This document shows positions 20,736-30,558 of a stretch of DNA of 64,000 bases, in pieces. Below the pieces are notes generated by a model that saw only the letters and a program-made list of their open reading frames with translations, was not told the origin of the DNA and made no database searches. A program made the position numbers and the translations under genes. Origin of the DNA: an uncultured bacterium. Its GTDB lineage: Bacteria > Actinomycetota > Actinomycetes > S36-B12 > CAIYMF01. The stretch is from positions 29,073 to 93,072 of the forward strand of contig CAIKEU010000064.1 in assembly GCA_903826575.1 (NCBI GenBank). Direction: 5' to 3'. Each line of letters starts with the position of its first letter. Within the stretch, counting starts at the first letter, position 1.

Positions 20736-22082
20736 TTATCTCTGCCCGTTATCGACCTGAGCCCATAGTTCGCTGATCTCCCGCACCAACTCACCCTGAA
20801 CGTCAATCGATACATGCCGGCCGCCCGACACTCGCACGTGTCCATCAACAACCACTGTGTCGACGTCAGCGGCGAAGGCAGACAGTACGATCTGCCCAGG
20901 ATCTGACCCTGCGGTTCGCACTGTGTCAGTCCGGATTGCGACAAGATCGGCGCGCTCACCGACAGCGATTCGTCCGACGTCCGTCCAGCCGAGCGACTCA
21001 TGGCCAGCCGTGGTGAGGGCGCTAACGATTTCGGCCGGTTGTATGCGGCCACGCTGATTTGTTTCGAGCCGCTCATGCATTTCTAGTGCACGAGCTTCTT
21101 CCAAAAGGTCAATGACCGCATGCTGATCTGAGCCAAGGCACAGTGGTGAACCTGCCGATGCGAGCGCTGTTGCTGGCCCGATACCGTCGGCAAGATCTCG
21201 CTCGGTGGTGGGGCAGAAGCAGCTAAAGGTGCGTGTGCTTCCAAGCAGTGCGATGTCGTTGGCCGTGAGGTGGGTTGCATGGACCGCTGTCGTGCGTTCA
21301 GAAAGAGCTCCACTTGCGTGCAATAACTCCGTCGGTGTGCAGCCGTAGGCGTCGAGGCAGGCTTGATTCTCCGCGGGTTGTTCGGAGACGTGAATGTGAA
21401 GTGGACAGCTGGGTGAGGCTGCCACGACCTCTGTGATCGACTCGCGTGGAACGGCTCGTACAGAATGGATAGCTGCACCTATTCGCACGCTCGCGCCATC
21501 AGCCATCGCACTCACTCGATTCGCCCACGTGTGCGCAGAACCATCGGAGAATCGTCGCTGTTCTGGCTGAAGATCTACGTGCCCGGTTTTGTCGAGACCC
21601 CCGCTTAGATAGCAGGTATCGAGAAGAGTAATTCGTAGGCCAGCGTCAGTCGCTGCGCTAATGAGTGCGTGCCCCATCGCGTTGGGATCACTGTAGGCAG
21701 TTCCATTGGGGTTGTGATGTACGTAGTGGAATTCTCCGACACTCGTCACGCCGGCCAGAACCATCTCGCCATAAACAGCCCGTGCGAGCCGATAGTAAGA
21801 ATCGGGATTGAGGGTGGACGCCGCCTGATACATACCCTGACGCCACGTCCAGAAAGTACCGCCATCGCCGTGCGTGCGACCACGAAGGGCGCGGTGGAAT
21901 GCGTGCGAGTGAGCATTTGCAAAACCGGGGTAGACGACCCCCGGAAGTTCGACGAGCTCGTCGCGTACGTTTTGGTCGATCGGTGCAACTGCATCGATGA
22001 ATCCGTTAGCACCGACATGAATATCGACGCCTCGAGCGATCGTGCCGTCAACCCATGCTGCTTGCGTTCTGAAAACTGTCAT
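20736..22082 (-). CDS. hutF: Formimidoylglutamate deiminase
   Basis: Amidohydrolase with 'LPGVVYPGFANAHSHAFHRALRGRTH ... MYQAASTLNPDSYYRLARAVYGEMVLAGVTSVGEFHYVHH', typical of HutF. Confidence 0.9.
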   Translation of the reverse strand: MTVFRTQAAWVDGTIARGVDIHVGANGFIDAVAPIDQNVRDELVELPGVVYPGFANAHSHAFHRALRGRTHGDGGTFWTWRQGMYQAASTLNPDSYYRLARAVYGEMVLAGVTSVGEFHYVHHNPNGTAYSDPNAMGHALISAATDAGLRITLLDTCYLSGGLDKTGHVDLQPEQRRFSDGSAHTWANRVSAMADGASVRIGAAIHSVRAVPRESITEVVAASPSCPLHIHVSEQPAENQACLDAYGCTPTELLHASGALSERTTAVHATHLTANDIALLGSTRTFSCFCPTTERDLADGIGPATALASAGSPLCLGSDQHAVIDLLEEARALEMHERLETNQRGRIQPAEIVSALTTAGHESLGWTDVGRIAVGERADLVAIRTDTVRTAGSDPGQIVLSAFAADVDTVVVDGHVRVSGGRHVSIDVQGELVREISELWAQVDNGQR

Positions 22083-23311
22083 GTCAGCAATCCTGATACT
22101 GCGGCGGCAAGTGCTCGTACCCCAACCTCACAGTCGGCTGGCTCAGCGTATTCGTGAGGTGAATGCGAAACCCCCGTTGGGTTTCGAACAAAGATCATCG
22201 CCGTTGGAACTCCGGCCGAGGCAAGAATGCCAGCGTCATGACCGGCGGCAGTCGGTAAGACTGGCACATTCTCCATGCCAAGGCCCATTGCGATAGACGC
22301 AGAGACCTGATTGCGCAGACGTTGATCGAACTCCAAAATCGCCGTTACCGATTCAGGAGTGATCTCGACGGTCGTCCCGTTCGTTTGCGCGGCCGCATAC
22401 GCCGCGGCGCTGATCTGCTCGACGAGATCATTCAAGGCGGATTCGTCACTGGCGCGTGCATCTAACCACGCGCGAACTGTCGACGGCACGGCGTTGGTGC
22501 CATTGGGTTCGACCTCCAATCTGCCGAAGGTGGCGCGTTGCGACACGTTAAGCGCCGCCTCATACGCCCCCAACGCCGTATGGGCGTAGGCAATCATGGG
22601 GTCCTGGCGATCCTGCATGCGAGTAGTTCCGGCGTGATCAGCCGTCCCGCAAAACGTGAAGCGGTACCGCCCGTGTGGCCATATGCTCTCGGCAACACCG
22701 ACGGGCTCGGACATGTCGACCAAGCCCTTTCCCTGCTCGACGTGGAGCTCTACGAACTGACCTATGCGAGCGATGCGCTCTGCGTCAAAACCGAGGGTCA
22801 TTGGATTGAATCCGTTGTCTCGCATGGCGTCAGCCATCGTCGGCCCGTCTCGTCCAACGAGGCCCCTGGCCTTGTCAGCGTCGAGGGCACCGGTCATGAG
22901 TCGTGAGCCGGCGCAGGCAATTCCAAATCGAGCACCTTCTTCGTCAGCGAATGCGACGATCGCGATTGGCCTATCTGGTTGAACCCCCGATGCGACGATC
23001 TGATCGAAGGCTGCGAAAGCTGAAACCACTCCGAGTGGTCCGTCGAATGCTCCGCCATCGGGTACTGAATCGAGATGAGAACCGATGACGAGCGCTTTGG
23101 CCTCCGGATCAACGCACGGTGCGATCCACCACGCCCACAGGTTTGTATTGCGATCAAGTTCCACGTCCAGGCCGCGGGCCGCAGCGGTGCTGGTGAACCA
23201 TTCCCGACATTGCAGTTCGGCATCGTTGAAGGCGTAGCGACGGTAACCACCGGTGTGCGAATCTCTTCCGATTGGTTCAAGTTCTGCCCATAGCCCAGCG
23301 AAGGTACTCAT
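22079..23311 (-). CDS. M20-family amidohydrolase (allantoate amidohydrolase / N-carbamoyl-amino-acid hydrolase type)
   Basis: 'GSHLDSVPDGGAFDGPLGVVSAFAAF ... FADEEGARFG ... ELHVEQGKGLVDMSEPVGVAESIWPHGRYRFTFCGTADHAGTTRM'. Confidence 0.88.
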   Translation of the reverse strand: MSTFAGLWAELEPIGRDSHTGGYRRYAFNDAELQCREWFTSTAAARGLDVELDRNTNLWAWWIAPCVDPEAKALVIGSHLDSVPDGGAFDGPLGVVSAFAAFDQIVASGVQPDRPIAIVAFADEEGARFGIACAGSRLMTGALDADKARGLVGRDGPTMADAMRDNGFNPMTLGFDAERIARIGQFVELHVEQGKGLVDMSEPVGVAESIWPHGRYRFTFCGTADHAGTTRMQDRQDPMIAYAHTALGAYEAALNVSQRATFGRLEVEPNGTNAVPSTVRAWLDARASDESALNDLVEQISAAAYAAAQTNGTTVEITPESVTAILEFDQRLRNQVSASIAMGLGMENVPVLPTAAGHDAGILASAGVPTAMIFVRNPTGVSHSPHEYAEPADCEVGVRALAAAVSGLLT

Positions 23312-23394
23312 GGTGGAACTCTAGAGCGTTTGCCGTTGAGTTGTGTGTTCGCGGTCCTCCGCCGAAGGGTGCGAAACGAACGTGCCGTGTGAGG

Positions 23395-24216
23395 TCAGGA
23401 CTGGCGCAGAACTGGGAAAAGCGCGTGGTCCATCGTGGCGCCGGCTGGTAGTTCGTCTACTAAACCTGCAAAAGGCGGTGACGTGCGCCAAGGCCGTGGA
23501 GCATGAACGATGTCGTCCCCGATGAACCGTAGCGAGAAGGCTCGACGTCGGTTCGACCCCGACACTCCGTACGCATGATGCAAGGTGACCATGTGAAAGA
23601 AGACGACATCACCGGGTTCGAGCGCCCATCGTTTGATCTCGTAATCGGTGCGATTGTTTTCGATATCCGGGAGTTCCTGCAGCGAACCTTCGGGGAACCA
23701 TTTAGCTTGCGCGTCCATGAATGTGCGCGGTAGACGCCAGCCTTGCTTATGTGAGCCAGCGAGAAACTCCAACGTCGATTCTTCTGCGACGGGATCGACA
23801 GGCATCCACATCGAGCAGTTCTGAAATCCGTCGATGTTGTAATACGGCTGATCCTGATGCCATGGTGTGGGCTGGCGCGTTCCGGGCTCCTTGACTAAGA
23901 CGTGATCGTGATAGAGCCGAACGGACTGAGACCCCATGAGCGCTGCGGCAACGTCAGCTGCCTTGGAGGTGGTTGCAATGGTGCGAAATTCGTCAATCCG
24001 CTGCCAGTTGCAGAAGTCTTCAACGAAGGAGCCAGGATCATCAGCGTTACTCGCCACGATGAACAGAGGGCTGGGATCGGCGAGGTTACGTTCGATGCCA
24101 CGTTCGACGGTTGCGACTTCGTCGGGCGTGAAAAGCCCGCGTACGACGACGGCGCCGTCGCGCTGGTAGGCATCGATTGTGCTTTGGTCTACGACCGTCA
24201 GATCAGGTGAAGTCAC
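23395..24216 (-). CDS. Phytanoyl-CoA dioxygenase family protein
   Basis: 'YQRDGAVVVRGLFTPDEV ... PTPWHQDQPYYNIDG ... LEPGDVVFFHMVTLHHAYG' Fe(II)/2OG motifs. Confidence 0.9.
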   Translation of the reverse strand: MTSPDLTVVDQSTIDAYQRDGAVVVRGLFTPDEVATVERGIERNLADPSPLFIVASNADDPGSFVEDFCNWQRIDEFRTIATTSKAADVAAALMGSQSVRLYHDHVLVKEPGTRQPTPWHQDQPYYNIDGFQNCSMWMPVDPVAEESTLEFLAGSHKQGWRLPRTFMDAQAKWFPEGSLQELPDIENNRTDYEIKRWALEPGDVVFFHMVTLHHAYGVSGSNRRRAFSLRFIGDDIVHAPRPWRTSPPFAGLVDELPAGATMDHALFPVLRQS

Positions 24217-24423
24217 GTAGGAAGGTTAGCGCTATGGACTGTGAATCCGCGGCCTATCCTGGCATCTCGATGACGAAACGGTCGTCGAATTTTCCCCGTT
24301 GGACAGGGTTTCAGGCGGGCATCGTGGAGGTTGATCGAATGTAATGGGAGGAGCCGCCCGCCGCAGAAGACGCGGGTAGGTCCGGCAAGGGAATTACGCA
24401 CGAGCGAGAACGGAACGTCTCTG

Positions 24424-25482
24424 GTGAAGCCACGTCTAACTCCGTTGAAGTTTGCGGTAGCTGCAGCATCGCTAACGGTGGTGCTAGCTGCGTGCACAGG
24501 TAGCAGCAATGCTGACGGTCCGATGGGCACTGCGGTAACGCCGTCCGGTTCGATCGCACCGGCCGCACAATCAAACGGCGTAACCAAAATTACGATGGCC
24601 TATATTCCGATCTATACCGCTGGCATTCTGCAACTTGCGCAGGATCTCGGGTACTTCGACGACGCACAACTAGACGTCGTGCTTAAGCCCGTTGACACTC
24701 CAGCCCAGGGCACCGCGACATTGTTGGCCGGTGGGGCTGACGTTACGTACTCGACGTCGATTCAGCTGATACGTGGGGTCTCCGGAGGCCTCAACATACG
24801 CGTTCTAGCACCTGCTGATGGATTCGATCCGCAGGTAGCTAAAGCCGCCGCGAATGATCCATCACTTCAGCGTAAGTTAGACGACACTGCCGTATTAGCG
24901 GCACCCCACTCGGGTATCACCTCACTACTTCAACTGCCGGGAAAACTTGTCGCCGTCCCGGCGACAGGTGGGCAACTCGAAGTGACCATCAAGTCCGCGG
25001 TTCATCGGGCCGGCGGGGATGCATCGAAAATCAACTGGGTTATTTTGACTATGCCCGAGACTGTCGCCGCGCTCGCGTCTGGGAAAGTCGACGCCGGCGG
25101 CTTAGTGGATCCCTACGTGGCCCAGGCCCAGAAGGTAGGGGCGCAAATCTTCGACTATCCGGGGTACCAGTTCTTTGGTGATGAGCCGGTGACTGGCCTG
25201 TGGCTCACCACTCAATCGTTCGTCGATGCGCACCCCGCAGCGGCTCGAGCGCTGCAGGCAGCCCTAGTGAAAGCAAATGCCTATGCGATGGCTCATCAAG
25301 ATGAGTTCTATACCGCGGCCGCGGCGATAACCCACTCGACAGTGGACGAACTAAGAGCGCTGGCCGTGCCGTATTTTCCGACCACTGTGTCAGACGCAGA
25401 CTTCACCACGGTTGCTCGTCGGATGCTCACTGAGGGCGAGATCGATTCGCCGGCTGATGTGGCGAATGTGATCGTCAAATAG
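24424..25482 (+). CDS. ABC transporter substrate-binding lipoprotein (NMT1/THI5- or SsuA-like)
   Basis: 'VVLAACTGSS' lipobox; 'ITMAYIPIYTAGILQLAQDLGYFDDAQLDVVLKPVDTPAQGTATLLAGGADVTYSTSIQ'. Confidence 0.82.
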   Translation: MKPRLTPLKFAVAAASLTVVLAACTGSSNADGPMGTAVTPSGSIAPAAQSNGVTKITMAYIPIYTAGILQLAQDLGYFDDAQLDVVLKPVDTPAQGTATLLAGGADVTYSTSIQLIRGVSGGLNIRVLAPADGFDPQVAKAAANDPSLQRKLDDTAVLAAPHSGITSLLQLPGKLVAVPATGGQLEVTIKSAVHRAGGDASKINWVILTMPETVAALASGKVDAGGLVDPYVAQAQKVGAQIFDYPGYQFFGDEPVTGLWLTTQSFVDAHPAAARALQAALVKANAYAMAHQDEFYTAAAAITHSTVDELRALAVPYFPTTVSDADFTTVARRMLTEGEIDSPADVANVIVK

Positions 25483-25509
25483 CAATGCGGCATTCGTGCT
25501 GTTGGTCGA

Positions 25510-26292
25510 TCAACTACCTTTGATTTCTTGGATGATGTTCCCACCGTCCACAACGAATGGTTGTCCGGTGACGTAGGATGCCTCGTCACTGGCTAGGAAT
25601 CCAACGACTGCTGCCACCTCGTCGGGTCTAGCGGCCCGTCCAACCGGTGTGTGGTTGGCAGCCGCGAGTTCGTCTACGTCTGATGATCCTGTGTGGATCC
25701 AACCGGGTGCGACCGAGTTGCACGTGATTCCGATGGGCCCCTCCTCAATGGCAATGGCCCGCATCATGCCATCCATGCCGCCCTTCGCGGCGGAGTATGC
25801 GCTGCTACCTGACGCGGAAACCAGTGGCCCGGTCACACTAGACACCATCACGATGCGACCGTGTTTCTGCGCACGCATGACGTGGATTGCTGAGCGGGTG
25901 AGGTGAACTGCGGTCATGAGTGTGATCTCGAGTTGGCGAGCCCAATCATCCGCAGGCTGGTCGGCCATCGTGCCACGCTCGATATCGACGCCGGTCTGGA
26001 TCATGCCTGCGTTGTTGACCAAAATGTCGAGTCGGCCGACGTGCTGAACGGTTGCGCCTACAAGTGCGGCGGCCTGCTCACGATCGGTTAGATCGGCGAT
26101 CAATGCATGCACGTCGAAACCCTCCTCGCGCAATTCAGCGGCACGTTGCATGATGCGATCGCTCGTTGCAGACACGACGACAGAGGCGCCCTGCCTGGCC
26201 AAGAATCGAGCGGTGGCAAACCCAATTCCTGATTCCGAACCGGCGCCGGTAACAAGTGCGGAACGTCCCTGCAAGGAAAATGGTTGGCTCAT
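25510..26292 (-). CDS. SDR family oxidoreductase
   Basis: 'ALVTGAGSESGIGFATARFLARQGA ... DILVNNAGMIQTG ... SAYSAAKGGMDGMMRAIAIE'. Confidence 0.93.
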   Translation of the reverse strand: MSQPFSLQGRSALVTGAGSESGIGFATARFLARQGASVVVSATSDRIMQRAAELREEGFDVHALIADLTDREQAAALVGATVQHVGRLDILVNNAGMIQTGVDIERGTMADQPADDWARQLEITLMTAVHLTRSAIHVMRAQKHGRIVMVSSVTGPLVSASGSSAYSAAKGGMDGMMRAIAIEEGPIGITCNSVAPGWIHTGSSDVDELAAANHTPVGRAARPDEVAAVVGFLASDEASYVTGQPFVVDGGNIIQEIKGS

Positions 26293-26342
26293 GCACGCAC
26301 CGTAGCGGCTCGACGAAACTCAGCGCTACGCCCACGTCAGAG

Positions 26343-27224
26343 TTAACGTGCCCGCTCCCTGACAAGGAGTACCCCGAGCGAGCTGACCGCCAAGCCGATC
26401 AGTGCGACAGGGGGTAGGTGCTCGGCAAACAGGAGGTAGGCCATTACTGCCGTCACTGGCGGCACCAAAAAGTACAGGCTCGAAAATCCTGCTGCGGTGC
26501 CGCGGCGCAATAGCCAGAACATGAGGAGTACGGCTCCGATGGACAGTGCGCCGATCATCCATGCCAAGACACCGACAAACTGCGGAGTCCAGTCAACGTT
26601 GAAGTTCTCGAACATTGCGGCTGCGATGACGAGCACGATGGCGGCTGCCGCATATTGAACAGAAGTCCCGGCAAGCATGGGAATCGATGCGCCGTAACGC
26701 TTTTGCATGATCGTGGCAGTCGTCGTCGACAGTAGGGAAACGACAGCGGCGATGACGGCGCCGATGGTGTACGTCGTGGCGCCGTGGTGGGTTAGACCCG
26801 GGGCCAAGACGATGATGACTCCGACGAACCCTAGCCCGACGCCAATCCACTGGCGTCGAACCAGTTGTTCGCCAAGGAGTGGCCCAGACAGCGCTGCGAC
26901 GAGTACGGGCTGAAGCGACACTACGAGGGCAGAAACGCTGACCGGTAAGCCGAGATCGACAGCCACGAAGGTGCCACCGAGGTAGCCAGCGTGCAAAAGT
27001 ACGCCGATGATTGCTGATCGTCTGTAGTCGTCACTCCGCGTCGGCCATGCCGACCGAAATGCGAGTGCGAGAAGTGCCAGTGCGGCGGAGGCAATCGTGA
27101 GCCGAATGGCCAAGACCGTAAAAGGTGCGGCATATCGCGTACCTATGCGGGCGCCAATAAATCCGGTGCTCCACACCAGTACGAATACCACAGGGGCAAG
27201 ACGGTCGAGCCAAGCGGACTTCAC
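26343..27224 (-). CDS. EamA/DMT-family transporter
   Basis: Ten-TM pattern; 'VLVWSTGFIGARIGTRYAAPFTVLAIRL'. Confidence 0.88.
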   Translation of the reverse strand: MKSAWLDRLAPVVFVLVWSTGFIGARIGTRYAAPFTVLAIRLTIASAALALLALAFRSAWPTRSDDYRRSAIIGVLLHAGYLGGTFVAVDLGLPVSVSALVVSLQPVLVAALSGPLLGEQLVRRQWIGVGLGFVGVIIVLAPGLTHHGATTYTIGAVIAAVVSLLSTTTATIMQKRYGASIPMLAGTSVQYAAAAIVLVIAAAMFENFNVDWTPQFVGVLAWMIGALSIGAVLLMFWLLRRGTAAGFSSLYFLVPPVTAVMAYLLFAEHLPPVALIGLAVSSLGVLLVRERAR

Positions 27225-27332
27225 GATCGTGACGCTACGGGCCGCGATCGTCGAACGCGAGAAGCCACGGCATCAGAGCGATACCAATGTGACGAAAGTC
27301 GTTGACAGTCGCGATAGAAGGTGCAAGATTTC

Positions 27333-27348
27333 GTTCGCACATACGAAC
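27333..27348. promoter_or_regulatory. Palindromic operator candidate 1 (GTTCGCACATACGAAC)
   Basis: GTTCG-N6-CGAAC perfect arms immediately upstream of the IclR-family gene. Confidence 0.65.
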
Positions 27349-27351
27349 CGA

Positions 27352-27367
27352 GTTCGCATATACGAAC
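27352..27367. promoter_or_regulatory. Palindromic operator candidate 2 (GTTCGCATATACGAAC)
   Basis: Second GTTCG-N6-CGAAC, 19 bp centre-to-centre from the first, ending 3 bp before ATG 27371. Confidence 0.65.
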
Positions 27368-27370
27368 AGG

Positions 27371-28186
27371 ATGCTAGTGGCCTCGACAAACAACAGTGTC
27401 GACCGAGCCTGCGATCTCTTGAGGATCGTGGCCCGGTCCCGAGGTCCTGTGCGGTTTACCGAACTGGTAAGGATCACTGGAATCCCGAAAGGCACACTGC
27501 ATTCGCTGCTTGCTAGCCTAGAAGCGGCCCAGTTCCTTGAGCGTTCCGGTGACGGCTATCGCGTGGGCATTGGAGCCTTCGAAGTCGGTACGTCGATGCA
27601 CCTACCCGCGTCCCTGCGCGAAGCAGTTGCCCCAGCCCTCGATCAACTGGCGGACAAGACTCATGAGGCATGCCATTTAGGAATGTTGGCGGGAAGCGAC
27701 GTTGTCTATCTTGACCGTCGAGATACCGGTGAGGGCCTGAGATTTGCGTCCCGGATCGGGCAGCGGCTGCCAGCTCACGCAACTGGACTTGGCAAGGCCA
27801 TGCTTGCCCTTCTAGACGACGACGAGATCGCTAGCAGATGCCCGGAGGATTTACCTAAGGTGACCCCTCGCACGGTGGGCACGCGGTCGGACTTGATGCA
27901 CCTGCTGGCCCAGGTTCGGACTCGCGGTTATTCCTTGGAGAGCGAAGAGTCAACGCCTGGGGTGTGCTGTATCGGCGCGGCAGTAATGGGGCCCGATGGT
28001 CCACTTGGACTGAGCATCACTGTTCCCGTTCAGCGCGCGCAGGCCAGTGAACTTTCGCGCTATCTACCTGATCTCCACAATGCGCTAGAGCGCATTCATG
28101 ACGTAGCTACTGCCCGGCAATGGTTCGGGTCCGCGACCGGAACTCTTCGTTCCGATGCTCAAACAAATGGAGCGGTAAACCTATGA
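27371..28186 (+). CDS. IclR family transcriptional regulator
   Basis: 'DRACDLLRIVARSRGPVRFTELVRITGIPKGTLHSLLASLEAAQFLERSGDGYRVG' N-terminal wHTH plus IclR C-terminal domain. Exact start uncertain. Confidence 0.9.
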   Translation: MLVASTNNSVDRACDLLRIVARSRGPVRFTELVRITGIPKGTLHSLLASLEAAQFLERSGDGYRVGIGAFEVGTSMHLPASLREAVAPALDQLADKTHEACHLGMLAGSDVVYLDRRDTGEGLRFASRIGQRLPAHATGLGKAMLALLDDDEIASRCPEDLPKVTPRTVGTRSDLMHLLAQVRTRGYSLESEESTPGVCCIGAAVMGPDGPLGLSITVPVQRAQASELSRYLPDLHNALERIHDVATARQWFGSATGTLRSDAQTNGAVNL

Positions 28187-29262
28187 CAATAACCGAACAG
28201 CCCGGGTCGACCGAGTCCTCGCTCGCGAACATGGATGCGCTCGTATACGACGCCCCGAGAGTTATGACGATGCATCGCATCCCGGTACCCGTGTGCGGTC
28301 CGCGCGATGTGCTCGTCAGAGTTGCGTACTCGGGGATTTGCGGATCGGAGCTCAGCGGGTATCTCGGCCAGAGCAGTATTCGCCGTCCACCGCTGGTGTT
28401 TGGGCACGAGGTCTCGGGTTACATCGAGGCCGTCGGGTCTGACGTGGATCCTGTTGGAGCCTGCGCGATCGGAACAGCCGTGACCGTTAATCCACTGGTT
28501 TCATGTGGGGACTGTGCGTATTGCGTCACTGGCCGTCAACAGCTGTGCGCAAAGCGACTCTTACTTGGTGCCTCGCTACCAGGTTGCAATGCTGAGTTCG
28601 TCCGTGTTCCTGCCAGTGCCGTTCTCGCCGTTCCTGTCGGCTTGGACATTGCCGACGCTTCGATGGTTGAACCAGCTGCGTTTGCCATGCGCGCAGTTGA
28701 GCTCAGCGGGGTTAAGCCGACGTCATCTGCATTAGTAATTGGCGCTGGCGCGATTGGTCTTTTTCTTTTGCAGGTTCTCGGCGAGTGGGGTGTAAAGACT
28801 CGTTACGTAGCGGAGAAGAATCCTGCGCGATTGAAGATGGCGACTGATTTGGGATGCATACCTGTCGATCCAGCGGACTCAAGCGTGAGTGCGGTTTTGC
28901 GTGGTGACACTGGTGGTGAGGGCGTCGATGTTGCGTTTGACGCAGTTGGTAGTGGCTCCACCCGACGCGAATGCCTCATGAGCTTGACGGTTGGTGGCAC
29001 TCTCGTTTTGGTCGGATTGCATTCGGACGAGACAGAGTTGCCGCTGAACACCGTGGTCCGATCTGAAATCAAGATCACTGGCGCCTTCGCGTACTCGGTC
29101 GCCAACTTCCGAAACGGACTGGACTGGCTCGCGTCTGGACGTCTTGGACTCAGATCGGGTGTTGTCGTTGCGCCGTTGTCGTCCGGCGCCGATTGGTATC
29201 AGCGTTTGGTCGACGGTGATCCTGCGGCCAAGGTCCTGCTTCGTCCGGGCGGTGTCTCATGA
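28183..29262 (+). CDS. Zinc-dependent alcohol dehydrogenase (MDR family)
   Basis: 'YSGICGSELSGYLGQ ... PLVFGHEVSGYIEAVG ... CGDCAYCVTGRQQLC' Zn-ADH motifs. Confidence 0.92.
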   Translation: MTITEQPGSTESSLANMDALVYDAPRVMTMHRIPVPVCGPRDVLVRVAYSGICGSELSGYLGQSSIRRPPLVFGHEVSGYIEAVGSDVDPVGACAIGTAVTVNPLVSCGDCAYCVTGRQQLCAKRLLLGASLPGCNAEFVRVPASAVLAVPVGLDIADASMVEPAAFAMRAVELSGVKPTSSALVIGAGAIGLFLLQVLGEWGVKTRYVAEKNPARLKMATDLGCIPVDPADSSVSAVLRGDTGGEGVDVAFDAVGSGSTRRECLMSLTVGGTLVLVGLHSDETELPLNTVVRSEIKITGAFAYSVANFRNGLDWLASGRLGLRSGVVVAPLSSGADWYQRLVDGDPAAKVLLRPGGVS

Positions 29263-30449
29263 AGATAGACAGCGTCGACATGTACTACCTGGCTATGCCA
29301 GAGGTGCTTGATATCGGGGATGGCAGCCAAGACATGGTCCTCGTGCGGGTTCGCGCGGGGGATTGGACGGGCTGGGGTGAATGTGAAGCCTCTCCGTTGC
29401 CCACTATTGCAAGCCTGGTCGGGCCGATGTCCCACAGCGCCTGTCACCCGGTGATCGATTCGGTATTGGGCCAGAAGTTGGAGTCGATTCAGGATATTGG
29501 TCGTATTTCCGACGAGGTTCGTGCGCGCAGCCTGGATGTCTTGCAAACTGACCATGCGTTGTCCGGTATCGAGATCGCACTTTGGGACTTGTTTGGAAAA
29601 TCGGTAGAGCAACCGGTGTACGAGTTGCTGGGTATGTGGGGAACGGGTGCGCCAGTAGGTAAGACGCCATACGCCTCAGCGCTTTTTGGAGATACGGCTC
29701 ACGAAACGTTTGAGAAGGCTCGCTCGGCAATGAGCCAGGGATTTCGTGCCGTGAAGTTCGGATGGGGGCCGTACGGTCGTACCACTGTCGATGCAGATGC
29801 CGATCAAGTTCATGCCGCGCGTGAAGGCCTCGGGCCAGACGGGATATTGCTCGTCGATGCAGGGACGGTTTGGGGTGACGATGTTGCAGTGGCCGAATCA
29901 CGCTTGCCAGCTTTGATGGAAGCCGATGCCGTTTGGCTCGAAGAACCCTTTGTATCTGGTGCATTGCAGTCGTATGCCAATTTGGCAACTAAGTCAGGGA
30001 ACGTGAAGTTGGCAGGGGGCGAAGGCGCCCACACTCGCTTCACGGCCGAGCACATGATTGACCACGGCGGTGTTGGCTTTATCCAGATTGATACAGGTCG
30101 AATCGGTGGTATCGGTCCGGCACATGAGGTGTGGAAGTACGCACATGCTCGCGGTGTGCAATTTGTCAATCACACCTTCACGTCCCACTTGGCATTAAGC
30201 GCCTCGTTGCAGCCGTACGCAGGTTCATCGAGCGATTGGCTGTGTGAGTATCCGGTGGAATTGAAACCGTTAGCGCGCAACCTCACCTCCAATCACATCG
30301 AACTGGATTCGGATGGAACGATTCGACCGCCGCAAGCCCCCGGACTGGGTATGGATCTCGATCTCGACGCCGTTCGTGAGTACCTCGTTGATGTTGAGAT
30401 CACCGTTGCCGGGAAGACGCTGTACCGCACGCCTGAACTGACTCAGTAG
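29259..30449 (+). CDS. Enolase superfamily (mandelate racemase/muconate lactonizing) acid-sugar dehydratase-like protein
   Basis: 'VKFGWGPYG', 'LLVDAGTVWG', 'WLEEPF', 'KLAGGEG' metal/catalytic barrel motifs. Confidence 0.85.
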   Translation: MKIDSVDMYYLAMPEVLDIGDGSQDMVLVRVRAGDWTGWGECEASPLPTIASLVGPMSHSACHPVIDSVLGQKLESIQDIGRISDEVRARSLDVLQTDHALSGIEIALWDLFGKSVEQPVYELLGMWGTGAPVGKTPYASALFGDTAHETFEKARSAMSQGFRAVKFGWGPYGRTTVDADADQVHAAREGLGPDGILLVDAGTVWGDDVAVAESRLPALMEADAVWLEEPFVSGALQSYANLATKSGNVKLAGGEGAHTRFTAEHMIDHGGVGFIQIDTGRIGGIGPAHEVWKYAHARGVQFVNHTFTSHLALSASLQPYAGSSSDWLCEYPVELKPLARNLTSNHIELDSDGTIRPPQAPGLGMDLDLDAVREYLVDVEITVAGKTLYRTPELTQ

Positions 30450-30489
30450 CTACACCAAGCACCACCTCAGTAGCTACACCAAGCACCAC
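30442..30489. repeat. Perfect 24-bp tandem duplication CTCAGTAGCTACACCAAGCACCAC x2
   Basis: 30442-30465 and 30466-30489 are identical; the first copy contains the TAG stop of the preceding gene. Confidence 0.97.
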
Positions 30490-30558
30490 GTTTTGAATGA
30501 ACGCACAGTAAGACCGCAATCGAGGCCGGAAGTTCGTCCACTAAACAAGGAGTTACGC

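Noticed and set aside
24217-24423. Riboswitch (TPP or guanidine-type) upstream of the THI5-like SBP
   Set aside because: Could not find the conserved core motifs; only a 7-bp inverted repeat is supported.
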